Assembly: GCF_006715635.1 (NCBI RefSeq)
Contig: NZ_VFNP01000001.1
Span: 1,798,001 to 1,862,000, forward strand
Direction of reading: 5' to 3'
DNA: 64,000 nucleotides
Origin: Streptomyces sp. SLBN-118
Lineage (GTDB): Bacteria > Actinomycetota > Actinomycetes > Streptomycetales > Streptomycetaceae
Of the stretch, positions 34,521 through 43,153 are shown piece by piece. A program made the position numbers and the translations under genes. How positions within the stretch are numbered: the stretch's first letter is position 1; every line of letters starts with the position of its first letter. Below the pieces are notes generated by a model that was not told the DNA's origin, made no database searches, and saw nothing but the letters and a program-made list of their open reading frames with translations.

Positions 34521-36434
34521 TCAGTCGCGGGCCGGCTCCACCGACTCGCTCTCGAAACGGCCGTCCAGTTTGGCCACGAGACCGGTCACCTGACGGGCGA
34601 TGTCCGGTGCGGTCAGACCGATCTCCGCCAGGACCTCCTTGCGGGAGGCGTGGTCGAGGAAGCGCGGCGGGATACCGAAGTCGCGCAGCGGTACGTCGAC
34701 ACCGGCGTCGCGCAGCGCCTGGGAGACGGCCGAACCGACGCCTCCGGCACGGATGTTGTCCTCGACGGTGACGACCACGCGGTGCTGCTCGGCGAGCGGC
34801 GCCAGCGCCTCGTCGACGGGCTTGACCCAGCGCGGGTCGACCACGGTGGTGGAGATGCCCTGGGCGTCGAGCAGTCCGGCGATCTCCAGGCACATCGGGG
34901 CGAGCGCGCCGACGGAGACCAGCAGGACGTCCGGCCGGTCGGTGCCCGCGGTGCGCAGTACGTCCATGCCGCCGACCCTGCCGACGGCCTTCACGGCGGG
35001 GCCGACCGCTCCCTTGGAGAAGCGCACCACGGTGGGCGCGTCGTCCACCTCGACGGCCTCGCGCAGCTGGGCGCGGACCTGGTCGGCATCGCGCGGGGCC
35101 GCGATCCGCAGACCGGGGACGACCTGGAGGATCGACATGTCCCACATGCCGTTGTGCGAGGCACCGTCCGTGCCGGTGACACCGGCGCGGTCGAGCACGA
35201 AGGTCACTCCGCACTTGTGCAGGGCCACGTCCATCAGCACCTGGTCGAAGGCACGGTTGAGGAAGGTGGCGTACACGGCGAACACGGGGTGCAGTCCGCC
35301 GGTCGCGAGGCCGGCCGCGGACACCGCGCCGTGCTGCTCGGCGATACCGACGTCGTAGACCCGGTCGGGAAATGCCTTGGCGAACTTGTCGAGGCCGACG
35401 GGCTGCAGCATCGCCGCGGTGATCGCGACGAGGTCCTTGCGCTCCTTGCCGAGCTCGACCATCTCCTCGCCGAAGACGGAGGTCCAGTCGAGGCCCGAAG
35501 TGGAGATCGGCAGGCCGGTGTCCGGGTGGATCTTGCCTACGGCGTGGAAGCGGTCGGCCTCGTCCTGGAGGGCGGGCTGGTAGCCGCGGCCCTTCTCGGT
35601 GAGGCAGTGGACGATGACCGGGCCGCCGAAGCGCTTGGCGCGGGCGAGCGCGGACTCCAGGGCCTCGATGTCGTGGCCGTCGATGGGGCCGACGTACTTC
35701 AGGCCGAGGTCTTCGAACATGCCCTGAGGGGCGATGAAGTCCTTCAGGCCCTTCTTGGCGCCGTGCAGGGTCTCGTAGAGGGGCTTCCCGACGACCGGGG
35801 TGCGCTCCAGGATGTCCTTGCCGCGGGCCAGGAAGCGCTCGTAGCCGTCGGTCGTACGCAGCGTGGCGAGGTGGTTGGCGAGGCCGCCGATCGTGGGCGC
35901 GTACGAGCGCTCGTTGTCGTTGACGACGATCACCAGGGGGCGGTCCTTGGCGGCCGCGATGTTGTTCAGCGCCTCCCAGGCCATGCCGCCGGTGAGCGCC
36001 CCGTCACCGATGACGGCGACGACGTGGTCGTCCTTCTTCAACACCTCGTTGGCCTTGGCGAGACCGTCGGCCCAGCCGAGGACGGTCGAGGCGTGGGAGT
36101 TCTCGATGATGTCGTGCTCGGACTCGGCACGCGCCGGGTACCCCGAAAGGCCGCCCTTCATCTTGAGCCGGGAGAAGTCCTGGCGCCCGGTCAGAAGCTT
36201 GTGTACGTAGCTCTGGTGGCCCGTGTCGAAGAGGACCTTGTCCTTCGGCGAGTCGAAGACACGATGCAGGGCGATCGTCAGCTCCACCACGCCGAGGTTG
36301 GGACCGAGGTGGCCACCGGTCTTGGAGACCGCTTCCACGAGGAAGGTCCTGATCTCGGCGGCCAGCTGGTCGAGCTGCTCCGGACTGAGCCGGTCCAGGT
36401 CGCGCGGTCCCGTGATGCGGGTCAGCAGGGCCAC
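34521..36434 (-). CDS. dxs: 1-deoxy-D-xylulose-5-phosphate synthase
   Basis: A 637-residue thiamine-diphosphate enzyme that joins pyruvate and glyceraldehyde 3-phosphate, the first step of the MEP isoprenoid pathway. TPP/Mg binding is in [16 protein letters not shown]; the His region [16 protein letters not shown] and the transketolase C-terminal domain [16 protein letters not shown] are present. GTG at 36434 follows AAGGAGG and gives standard length; the frame upstream to 36509 has no RBS. It is monocistronic, with a terminator on each side (34442 and 36604). Confidence 0.96.
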   Translation of the reverse strand: MALLTRITGPRDLDRLSPEQLDQLAAEIRTFLVEAVSKTGGHLGPNLGVVELTIALHRVFDSPKDKVLFDTGHQSYVHKLLTGRQDFSRLKMKGGLSGYPARAESEHDIIENSHASTVLGWADGLAKANEVLKKDDHVVAVIGDGALTGGMAWEALNNIAAAKDRPLVIVVNDNERSYAPTIGGLANHLATLRTTDGYERFLARGKDILERTPVVGKPLYETLHGAKKGLKDFIAPQGMFEDLGLKYVGPIDGHDIEALESALARAKRFGGPVIVHCLTEKGRGYQPALQDEADRFHAVGKIHPDTGLPISTSGLDWTSVFGEEMVELGKERKDLVAITAAMLQPVGLDKFAKAFPDRVYDVGIAEQHGAVSAAGLATGGLHPVFAVYATFLNRAFDQVLMDVALHKCGVTFVLDRAGVTGTDGASHNGMWDMSILQVVPGLRIAAPRDADQVRAQLREAVEVDDAPTVVRFSKGAVGPAVKAVGRVGGMDVLRTAGTDRPDVLLVSVGALAPMCLEIAGLLDAQGISTTVVDPRWVKPVDEALAPLAEQHRVVVTVEDNIRAGGVGSAVSQALRDAGVDVPLRDFGIPPRFLDHASRKEVLAEIGLTAPDIARQVTGLVAKLDGRFESESVEPARD

Positions 36435-36603
36435 CCGTGCCTCCTTGCAGTTGAGCGGTCTAGCGTGCCGGTTTGTCGAGTCTAATGTTCCGCCTGCCGC
36501 GGACGTCATCGGGCTGTGCGATCTACATCACGCAAATGGGTGAGGTGGGGCACGGTGGCTCCGCGGCAGGGTGGTGGCAGGCGAGGAGTGCGAACACAGA
36601 GGC

Positions 36604-36629
36604 GCCCGGCACCGCAAGCGGTGCCGGGC
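36604..36629 (-). terminator. Terminator of the xylFGH operon
   Basis: A perfect 12-bp stem GCCCGGCACCGC/GCGGTGCCGGGC with an AA centre starts 18 bp after the xylH stop, in the 213-bp gap before dxs. Confidence 0.85.
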
Positions 36630-36647
36630 ACTCCTGTAAGGCCGCGG

Positions 36648-37937
36648 TCAGGCGCGGCCCGCTGTCTTCTGGGTCTTCCGGGTGACGGAGTCGATCACCA
36701 CGGTAGCCAGCAGAACGCCACCGGTGATCATGTACTGAATCGGAGTGGCGATGCCTTCCAGCGCCAGCCCGTACTGGATCGAGACGATCACCATGACACC
36801 GAGCAGCGCGTTCCATGTCCGGCCGCGACCGCCGAAGAGGCTGGTGCCGCCGATGACGGCCGCCGCGATGACGTTCATCAGCAGGTCACCGGCGCCGGCG
36901 CTCTGGTTGGCCGCCGCGATCTTGGACGCCCAGAACAGTCCGCCGACGGCGGCGAAGGTGCCCGCGATCGAGAAGACCGAGATCCGGACCGCCGTGACGT
37001 TGATACCGGCTCGGCGGGAGGCCTCGACGCTGCCGCCGAGCGCGAAGATCTTGCGGCCGTACGTGGTGCGCCGGAGCACGAAGTCCGTCACGACCAGCAC
37101 CACCAGGAACAGGACCAGCGCCAGCGGCAGGCCCTTGTACTCGTTGAACATGACGGCGGCGGCGAAGGCCACCACCGCGAGCAGACCCGTACGCACGGCG
37201 ATGTCGACGAGCGGCCGCGACGGAACGCCGGCGGCCTCACGGCGGCGGGCGTCGAAGAAGGCCGAGAAGAAGAACCCGGCCACCGCGACCGCGGCGAGGC
37301 CGTAGGCGGCCGCCACGTCGGAGAAGTAGTACGTGGTCAGCTTGCCGACCACACCGTCGCTGTCCAGGTTGATCGTGCCCTGGTCGCCGAGGAGCTGGAG
37401 CATGAAGCCCAGCCAGAAGAGCAGGCCGGCCAGCGTGACGGCGAACGCGGGTGCGCCGATCCGGGCGAAGAAGAAGCCGTGGAGTGCGCCGATGGCCGCG
37501 CCGCTCGCGAGCGCGATGATGACCGCGAGCCACTCGTTCATGCCGTGGGTGACGGTCAGTACCGCGACGATCGCGCCGGAGACACCGCTGACCGAGCCGA
37601 CCGACAGGTCGATCTCGCCCAGCAGCAGCACGAAGATGATGCCGACGGCCATCATGCCGGTGGCGACCATCGCGACGGCGATGTTGCTGAGGTTCTGTGC
37701 CGAGAGGAAGTTCGAGTTCAGGCTCTGGAAGACGATGGCGATGATGATCAGGCCGATCACCACCGGGATCGAGCCCAGGTCGCCGGAGTGCAGCTTGCGC
37801 TTGAACTCCGTGATGTAACCGGCGAAGCCCTGCTCACGCACCAGCAGCCGGGGGTCGACCGCGGTGACGGCCCCGTGCTTCTCGGCCTCCGGGTTCACAC
37901 TGACGTCGGTGGGGGTGGAGGTCTTGTCGATGTTCAC
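36648..37937 (-). CDS. xylH: Xylose-type ABC transporter permease XylH
   Basis: A 429-residue permease of the RbsC/XylH family with about ten membrane helices (for example IPVVIGLIIIAIVFQSL, IAVAMVATGMMAVGIIFVLLLGEIDLSVGSVSG, and AAVIGGTSLFGGRGRTWNALLGVMVIVSIQYGL). It forms the pore for the sugar presented by XylF. The GTG at 37937 overlaps the xylG stop (GTGA), so translation is coupled; the long open frame to 38522 is not the gene. In S. coelicolor the equivalent operon is a xylose transporter (from memory). Confidence 0.9.
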   Translation of the reverse strand: MNIDKTSTPTDVSVNPEAEKHGAVTAVDPRLLVREQGFAGYITEFKRKLHSGDLGSIPVVIGLIIIAIVFQSLNSNFLSAQNLSNIAVAMVATGMMAVGIIFVLLLGEIDLSVGSVSGVSGAIVAVLTVTHGMNEWLAVIIALASGAAIGALHGFFFARIGAPAFAVTLAGLLFWLGFMLQLLGDQGTINLDSDGVVGKLTTYYFSDVAAAYGLAAVAVAGFFFSAFFDARRREAAGVPSRPLVDIAVRTGLLAVVAFAAAVMFNEYKGLPLALVLFLVVLVVTDFVLRRTTYGRKIFALGGSVEASRRAGINVTAVRISVFSIAGTFAAVGGLFWASKIAAANQSAGAGDLLMNVIAAAVIGGTSLFGGRGRTWNALLGVMVIVSIQYGLALEGIATPIQYMITGGVLLATVVIDSVTRKTQKTAGRA

Positions 37938-38713
37938 TTCTGAACCTCCGTGGTGCGCGCCGCACGACGGGTCACGGCGTTGTCCGTGGCACCGGTGATG
38001 GCGGAAATGATCTCTTCCTGCGAGGTGGTCCTGACCTCGAAGACGCCGTTGTTCCTGCCGAGGCGGAGCACGGCGACCTTGTCGGCGACGGCCTTCACAT
38101 CGGCCATGTTGTGGCTGATGAGGATGACCGCGTGACCGCGCTCGCGCAGCCGCTCGACGAGGTCGAGGACCTGGGCGGTCTGCTCGACGCCGAGCGCTGC
38201 CGTCGGCTCGTCGAGGATGACGAGCTTGGGCTCGCCGAGCATGGAGCGGGCGATGGCCACGGTCTGGCGCTGACCGCCGGAGAGCGAGGCGATCGGGATA
38301 CGCACGCTGGGGATGCGGATCGACAGGGTGTCGAGCAGTTCCCGGGCGCGGCGCTCCATCTCGACCTCGTTGAGGACGCCGCGCTTGCGGATCTCCCGGC
38401 CCAGGTAGAGGTTGCCGACGACGTCGATGTTGTCGCACAGCGCGAGGTCCTGGTAGACGGTCGCGATGCCCAGATTCTGGGCGTCGTGCGGCCGGTTGAT
38501 CTGGACCTTGCTGCCGTCCCACTCGATGACGCCTTCATCGATGGGATGTACGCCGGCGATCGTCTTGACCAGCGTGGACTTTCCGGCTCCGTTGTCGCCC
38601 ACCAGGGCGACCACTTCACCGGCATGGACCTCAAGCTCTACATCGGTGAGCGCCTGAACGGCACCGAATCGCTTGGAGACCCCGCGCAACGCCAGCACGG
38701 GCGTAGCGGACAC
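37934..38713 (-). CDS. xylG: Xylose-type ABC transporter ATP-binding protein XylG
   Basis: A 259-residue single-domain ATPase: Walker A GDNGAGKSTLV, signature LSGGQRQ, Walker B LVILDEP and the switch His in LISHNMAD. Unlike E. coli XylG it has one nucleotide-binding domain, so it must act as a dimer. I prefer GTG 38713 because AAGGAG lies 9 bp upstream, whereas the ATG at 38722 directly abuts that Shine-Dalgarno; the longer form would add three residues. The stop overlaps xylH. Confidence 0.9.
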   Translation of the reverse strand: MSATPVLALRGVSKRFGAVQALTDVELEVHAGEVVALVGDNGAGKSTLVKTIAGVHPIDEGVIEWDGSKVQINRPHDAQNLGIATVYQDLALCDNIDVVGNLYLGREIRKRGVLNEVEMERRARELLDTLSIRIPSVRIPIASLSGGQRQTVAIARSMLGEPKLVILDEPTAALGVEQTAQVLDLVERLRERGHAVILISHNMADVKAVADKVAVLRLGRNNGVFEVRTTSQEEIISAITGATDNAVTRRAARTTEVQK

Positions 38714-38818
38714 GTGAACCATCTCCTTCGCCGCCTGACCGGCGGGGATGCCGCGCCGGGGGAACGGGCGCGGAGGTTGAGCAGAAGCGAACAGTTGGAA
38801 GAAGCGTTTCTGTCCGGC

Positions 38819-38857
38819 GCCCCGCCCCGGTAGCGGGGGCTGAAAAGGGGGCGGGGC
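38819..38857 (-). promoter_or_regulatory. Stem-loop in the xylF-xylG spacer
   Basis: Arms GCCCCGCCCC and GGGGCGGGGC pair over 10 bp with a 19-nt loop between the xylF stop (38905) and xylG. It is placed to protect the xylF mRNA 3' end or to attenuate read-through, which would give more binding protein than transporter. Confidence 0.55.
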
Positions 38858-38904
38858 ACCGAACAGGCTTCATGGGTGCGTAAGTCCCGTGAGGCTCTGT
38901 GGGC

Positions 38905-40017
38905 TTACTTCAGACCGAGCGCGTCGCAGGCGGCCTTGTACTTCGGGGTGCAGATCTCGGCGACGGTGTAGACGCCGTCCTTGACGACCGTGGCGTTGAT
39001 GTTGTCCTTGGTCAGCGAGACGACCGGGACGAGCACCGACGGGACGTCCTTGGTGGTCGGGCTGGAGACCTTCTCCTTGGCGATGGAGTCGAGCTTCTCG
39101 CCCTTGGCGAGCGCCACGGCCATCTCGGCGGCGGCGGCGGCCTCCGGCGCGTACGGCTTGTAGACGCTCATGAACTGCTCACCCGCGACGATGCGCTGCA
39201 CACCGGCGAGCTCGGCGTCCTGGCCGGTGACCGGCGGGAGCTTGGCGAAGCCGCCGGCCTTCAGGGCGGTGATGATGCCGCCCGCCATGCCGTCGTTGGC
39301 GGAGTAGACGCCGATGATCTTGTCCTTGCCGAGGGCCGAGATCGCGGCCTCCATGTTGGCGTTGGCGTTCTCCGGCTTCCACTCCTTGGTGTCGTACTCC
39401 TTGCCGACGTTCACCTTGCCGTCGAGCTCGGCGTGCGCGCCCTTCTTGAAGAGGGCGGCGTTCGGGTCGGTGACGGCACCGTTCATCATGACGATCTGCC
39501 CGTCCTTGGCCTTGGCGCCGAGTGCGGTGAGCAGCGCCTTGCCCTGGACGTGGCCGACCTCTTCGTTGTCGAAAGAGGTGTAGGCGTCGATCGGGCCCTC
39601 GGCCAGTCGGTCGAAGGCGACGACCGGGATGCCCTGGTCCTTGGCCTTCTTGACCGAGCCGGCGATGGCCTTGGAGTCCACCGAGTCGACGATGAGGGCG
39701 TCCACCTTGTTGGTGATCATCGTGTCGACCTGCTGGTTCTGCACCGTCGCGTCCTGCTTGGCGTTGGCGTAGATGACCTTCGCCTTGCCGTTGGTCAGCT
39801 CGCTGATCTTCTTCTCGATGAGCGGCTTGTCAAACTTTTCGTAGCGCGCGGTCTGGTTCTCCGGCAGCAGCAGACCGATGGTGATGTCGTCGCCCTTGCC
39901 GGCGCCGCTCTCCTTGGTCTTGTCGCCCGACTCCTTGGCGCTGCCACAGGCGGCGAGGGAAACGGCCATCGTGGTGGCGGCTACGGCTACGGCTGCACGA
40001 CGCATTCGCGTATTCAT
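38905..40017 (-). CDS. xylF: Xylose-type ABC transporter substrate-binding lipoprotein XylF
   Basis: A 370-residue periplasmic-binding protein of the ribose/xylose class, exported as a lipoprotein (MNTRMRRAAVAVAATTMAVSLAACGS, lipobox SLAAC). The core shows ITIGLLLPENQTARYEKFDKPL, IVDSVDSKAIAGSV and FDRLAEGPIDAYTSFDN, the latter close to known D-xylose-binding segments. It captures the sugar for XylGH. ATG 40017 is used; a second in-frame ATG is four codons later. The promoter lies in the 122-bp gap to the ROK gene. Confidence 0.9.
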   Translation of the reverse strand: MNTRMRRAAVAVAATTMAVSLAACGSAKESGDKTKESGAGKGDDITIGLLLPENQTARYEKFDKPLIEKKISELTNGKAKVIYANAKQDATVQNQQVDTMITNKVDALIVDSVDSKAIAGSVKKAKDQGIPVVAFDRLAEGPIDAYTSFDNEEVGHVQGKALLTALGAKAKDGQIVMMNGAVTDPNAALFKKGAHAELDGKVNVGKEYDTKEWKPENANANMEAAISALGKDKIIGVYSANDGMAGGIITALKAGGFAKLPPVTGQDAELAGVQRIVAGEQFMSVYKPYAPEAAAAAEMAVALAKGEKLDSIAKEKVSSPTTKDVPSVLVPVVSLTKDNINATVVKDGVYTVAEICTPKYKAACDALGLK

Positions 40018-40108
40018 CTTCGAAAACCTCCCTGACGAGGCCGCGTCGCTGCGGCCGAGGTGGCTGGAAGTCAACTCGGCCCCGGTGTCGTCGTCAAGGA
40101 GTAAATCC

Positions 40109-40139
40109 TTAACGAGATGACAACGGTGCCATTCGTTAT
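40109..40139. promoter_or_regulatory. Inverted repeat in the xylF promoter region
   Basis: TTAACGA (40109-40115) and TCGTTAT (40133-40139) form an interrupted dyad (arms AACGA/TCGTT, 17-bp spacing), 92-122 bp before xylF. A related CGTTATC also occurs upstream of the ROK gene itself (41455-41461). This may be the ROK regulator's site; evidence is limited to these two places. Confidence 0.35.
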
Positions 40140-41339
40140 CTAAGTGAAGGCAGGCGCCCCGACGGGCGTCGAGCTGTCCAAAAGGGTTGAATCGCCCATT
40201 TCGCTGAGGACGAGGGCCAGCGACCCAAGCACTTCGGCACGCGCGCCGAGCGCCCCGGGAAGGACGGACAGCTGGCGTGCCGCGCTGGGGATCGCATACC
40301 GGGAGACCGACTCTCTGATCGGTCCAAGAACCAATTCTCCCGCTTCCGCGAGATTTCCGCCCAGCACGACGCGACTGGGGTTGAGCAGATTGCACAGGTT
40401 GGCCACACCGCTGCCGATGTGCCGCCCCACGTCGGCGATGACCCGGCGACAGCCGGGGTCTCCCTCGCGGGCCAGCTGGACCACGCGCTCCATGGTCAGA
40501 TCCGGGCCATGACTGGACTGGAGAAGCGGCAGTACGTAACGGGCCGCTGCGAAGGTCTCCAGGCAGCCGCGGTTGCCACAGCGGCAGACGGGACCCGACT
40601 CGTCGAGCGTGATGTGGCCGATCTCGCCGGCCGTGCCGCCCGGACCCCGGTAGATCTGGCCGTCTATGACCAGACCGGCGCCGACACCGCTGGCGACCTT
40701 GATGTACGCGAGGTCCCGCACCCCTCGACCGCTGCCCCAGACGAGCTCGCCCAGGGCACCGAGGTTGGCGTCGTTGTCGACGTACACGGGCACGCCGAGC
40801 CGCCCGGAGAGCTCCTCGCTGGGGTTGATACCGGTCCAGCCCGGCAGGATCGACGTGGAGCCGAGGGTGCCCGACTCGACATCGATCGGGCCGGGTACAC
40901 CGAGACCCACGCCGACCACCTTGTCCGGGCCGATGCCCGAAGCCTCGATCAGGCGGTTGACCAGCTGTTCCGCGCGATCGAAGCCTTCCGCGGACGAGGC
41001 GTCCACATCGAGCGGCTCGGACTCCTCCGCGAGCACCTGGTGAGCCAGATTGCCGATGGCGACCCGCAGGTGGGTGTGGCCGAAGTCGACGCCGATGACG
41101 ATGCCCGCGTCGCCGCTGAGCGAGACGCTGCGGGCCCGGCGGCCGCCCGCGGACGTGGGCGTCACCTCAACGGTCCCGCCGTCCTTCAGTTCGCGAACGA
41201 TATTGGAGACGGTGGCCGCGGAGAGGCCGGTACTCCTCGCGATCTCCGCCTGCGTGAGCGAGCCCGCCATGCGCACGGCACGCACGACCCGCTCGAGGTT
41301 GGCCCGGTGCAGAGATGTCTGCGATCCCGGAGTCTCCAT
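40140..41339 (-). CDS. rok7B7: ROK-family transcriptional regulator (Rok7B7-like)
   Basis: A 399-residue regulator: N-terminal winged HTH (LTQAEIARSTGLSAATVSNIVREL) and a sugar-kinase-like ROK domain with VIGVDFGHTHLRVAIG and the zinc motif GHITLDESGPVCRCGNRGCLE. In S. coelicolor the ROK gene next to xylFGH controls xylose uptake, carbon repression and antibiotic genes. ATG 41339 has GGAG 11 bp upstream; the longer open frame to 41444 crosses the promoter. It reads in the same direction as xylFGH, with 122 bp between. Confidence 0.88.
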   Translation of the reverse strand: METPGSQTSLHRANLERVVRAVRMAGSLTQAEIARSTGLSAATVSNIVRELKDGGTVEVTPTSAGGRRARSVSLSGDAGIVIGVDFGHTHLRVAIGNLAHQVLAEESEPLDVDASSAEGFDRAEQLVNRLIEASGIGPDKVVGVGLGVPGPIDVESGTLGSTSILPGWTGINPSEELSGRLGVPVYVDNDANLGALGELVWGSGRGVRDLAYIKVASGVGAGLVIDGQIYRGPGGTAGEIGHITLDESGPVCRCGNRGCLETFAAARYVLPLLQSSHGPDLTMERVVQLAREGDPGCRRVIADVGRHIGSGVANLCNLLNPSRVVLGGNLAEAGELVLGPIRESVSRYAIPSAARQLSVLPGALGARAEVLGSLALVLSEMGDSTLLDSSTPVGAPAFT

Positions 41340-41654
41340 TGACTCATCCACTCCTGCCCCCGGTAGGCGGCGCGACGACCGCCCCCGGCCGGTGTCACCG
41401 TGAGGCAACCCCGGACGTTTCTCCAACTTGTGAACTCTAAGCACAACTCTCGTGCGTTATCGCGTCAAGGCCTTGAGCGGAGAGAACCACGGACGAGCGA
41501 TCGCGGGGGCGCCGGCTCCCGGAGCGGTCCGGCAGCCGGTCCAGCAGTGCGTACGACTCCCGTGCGCACAGACAAGCGGGCCGACCGCAGGGGCGTGGGA
41601 GCCCCGGACGGTCGGCCCGCGCGCTTCGAGGAGATGCGGCACGGCCGCAGCAGG
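41340..41654. other. 315-bp gene-free region upstream of the ROK gene
   Basis: It contains a leftward promoter-like stretch with TTGACG (41468-41463 on the minus strand) and the CGTTATC element. No gene or terminator hairpin can be supported between the ROK start and the 3' end of the broken AraC gene. Confidence 0.45.
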
Positions 41655-42046
41655 TCAGGCGCTCGGCCGTGTCCACGCCATGGTGAAGCGGGTCGGTACA
41701 TCGCTGGCGGCCGCTTCCTTCCGGTACGTCCTCGGTGACCGGCCGACAATGTCGCGGAAGGTACGGCTGAAGCTTCCCGGCTGCCGAAGCCGACCTGGAA
41801 GCAGATGTCCGTCACACTGCGGTCGGTCTCCCGCAGCAGGAACATCGCACGCTCGACGCGGCGGCGCTGCAGATAGCGGTGCGGCGTCTCGGCGAACGTG
41901 GCCCGGAAGGTGCGCGTGAAGTGCGCCTCGGACACATGGGTGATCCGGGCCAGGGCCGTGACGTCCAGCGGCTGCGCGTAGGCGCGGTCCATCGCGTCCC
42001 GTGCCCGGAGCATGAGGCGGTTGGACTCTTCTGCGGCGCGGCTCAC
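41655..42046 (-). pseudogene. AraC-family regulator, HTH domain with 1-nt frameshift
   Basis: Reading left from GTG 42046, the frame encodes an AraC DNA-binding domain (ARDAMDRAYAQPLDVTALARITHVSEAHFTRTFRATF, then ETDRSVTDICFQVGFGS). Directly after FGS, near 41782, the family sequence continues in another frame (PGSFSRTFRDIVGRSPRTYRKEA, ending at TGA 41655). One base is missing between the two parts. The intact protein would be about 130 residues, a stand-alone AraC HTH. It is either a recent pseudogene or a sequencing error, since both parts are otherwise well preserved. Confidence 0.75.
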
Positions 42047-42120
42047 GGCGCCATCAGACCACGGTTCTCCGCCGTCCGTGACGGATCCGGTGACCTCACC
42101 CACGACCGACCGGACAGCCC

Positions 42121-42567
42121 TCAGGGGGTGTCTGCCGCCTCGGCGTTCGCACGGGCGGTGACCAGCGTCAGTACGCGGCCCGTGGTCGAGAGGTCCTCGG
42201 CCGGCAGGTCGCCGTAGAGCCGCTCGGTGATCTTCGCGGTACCGGCCTTGACCCGGCTCTGCAGCGCTCGGCCCCTCTCCGTGAGAGCGACACGCGCGAT
42301 GTCGCCGGGCAGAGTCTCCACCAGGCTCGATCGGGTCAGCTCGGCGATCACCGTCAGCACCGCCGACTCGTCGATCTTCAGCGTGCTGGTCATCCGTCCG
42401 ACGAGCCGGTCCCGCTCGACGGCGCCCCCGGCGTCGGCGGACGCGTTGAGCGCCACGACCTGGTGGAAGGTGATGCCTTCGCGGGCCAGCAGGCTGTCCA
42501 GAACGGCGCGGGTCGCGTAGTGGGCCCGGCCTATGACCTGGCCGTTGAGACTGGGTGCAGTGGACAT
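42121..42567 (-). CDS. MarR-family winged-helix regulator (second of a pair)
   Basis: A 148-residue protein with a winged-helix core: VLDSLLAREGITFHQVVALNA, TLKIDESAVLTVIAELTRSSLVETL and the wing DIARVALTERG, flanked by dimerisation helices. It has no cysteine pair suggesting redox sensing. ATG 42567 follows AAGGAGGAG and lies 2 bp after the MarR gene upstream, so the two regulators are co-transcribed and perhaps form heterodimers. Targets are unknown. Confidence 0.78.
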   Translation of the reverse strand: MSTAPSLNGQVIGRAHYATRAVLDSLLAREGITFHQVVALNASADAGGAVERDRLVGRMTSTLKIDESAVLTVIAELTRSSLVETLPGDIARVALTERGRALQSRVKAGTAKITERLYGDLPAEDLSTTGRVLTLVTARANAEAADTP

Positions 42568-42569
42568 GG

Positions 42570-43052
42570 CTACTCCTCCTTGATCGGTACGTCCTGGGGT
42601 GTGTCGAGCGGTGTGTTGAGCAAGAGCGCCAGTTCGCGCGAGAACACTTCGGTACGCCGCCCCTCCAGGCCCCCCAACGGCTCCAGGAGCCGGTCGAGGA
42701 GCTGCTGGACGACGTCGATCGCACGGCGGGTGACATCGCGCCCCTGATCGGAGAGAGACAGCTGGACCGCCCGGGTGTCGGAGGGGTCCGGGAGGCGCTC
42801 GACCAGACCGGCGGCCTCCAGGGTGCGGGCCAGCTTCGAGACATAGAGCGGTTCGAGGCCGGTGTGGTCGGCGAGCTGACGCTGGCTGGGCCGCAGCCCG
42901 GACCGCTGCATTCCGTACAGCGAGGCGACCAGTGAGTACTGCGCATGGGTCAGCCCGAGCGGCGCCACCGCCCGGTCGACGGCGACCCGCCACTTCATCG
43001 ACAGTCGCCAGACCAGGAAGCCGGGCGTCGAACCCTCGGATGCTGCGCTCAT
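42570..43052 (-). CDS. MarR-family transcriptional regulator (first of a pair)
   Basis: A 160-residue MarR protein: LGLTHAQYSLVASLYGM, recognition region PSQRQLADHTGLEPLYVSKLARTLEAAGLVERL and wing PSDTRAVQLSLSDQGRDV are all typical. It is followed 2 bp later by a second MarR-type gene. Direct repeats of ATAGTAGCCATG (minus strand) lie over the promoter just upstream and probably are its own operator. Effector and other targets are unknown. Confidence 0.88.
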   Translation of the reverse strand: MSAASEGSTPGFLVWRLSMKWRVAVDRAVAPLGLTHAQYSLVASLYGMQRSGLRPSQRQLADHTGLEPLYVSKLARTLEAAGLVERLPDPSDTRAVQLSLSDQGRDVTRRAIDVVQQLLDRLLEPLGGLEGRRTEVFSRELALLLNTPLDTPQDVPIKEE

Positions 43053-43065
43053 GGCATATACAGTA

Positions 43066-43092
43066 CATGGCTACTATATTCATGGCTACTAT
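43066..43092. promoter_or_regulatory. Direct repeats over the marR promoter
   Basis: CATGGCTACTAT occurs twice (43066-43077 and 43081-43092), 15 bp apart from start to start, 14-40 bp before the MarR start codon, in an AT-rich segment with TATAGT-type hexamers on the minus strand. A promoter and autoregulatory site is likely. Confidence 0.55.
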
Positions 43093-43105
43093 TTAGGAGA
43101 TGGCA

Positions 43106-43134
43106 AGGCGCCGCGGTACACCACCGCGGCGCCT
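43106..43134 (-). terminator. Terminator of the ngcEFG operon
   Basis: AGGCGCCGCGGT and its exact reverse complement form a 12-bp stem with a 5-nt loop, 19 bp after the ngcG stop. Confidence 0.85.
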
Positions 43135-43153
43135 GCACCGTCACACCAGGCAG

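Noticed and set aside
36648..38522. A 624-codon frame that would fuse the xylG region to xylH
   Set aside because: The upstream part is a shifted frame of xylG; the GTGA overlap at 37934-37937 gives normal XylG and XylH lengths.
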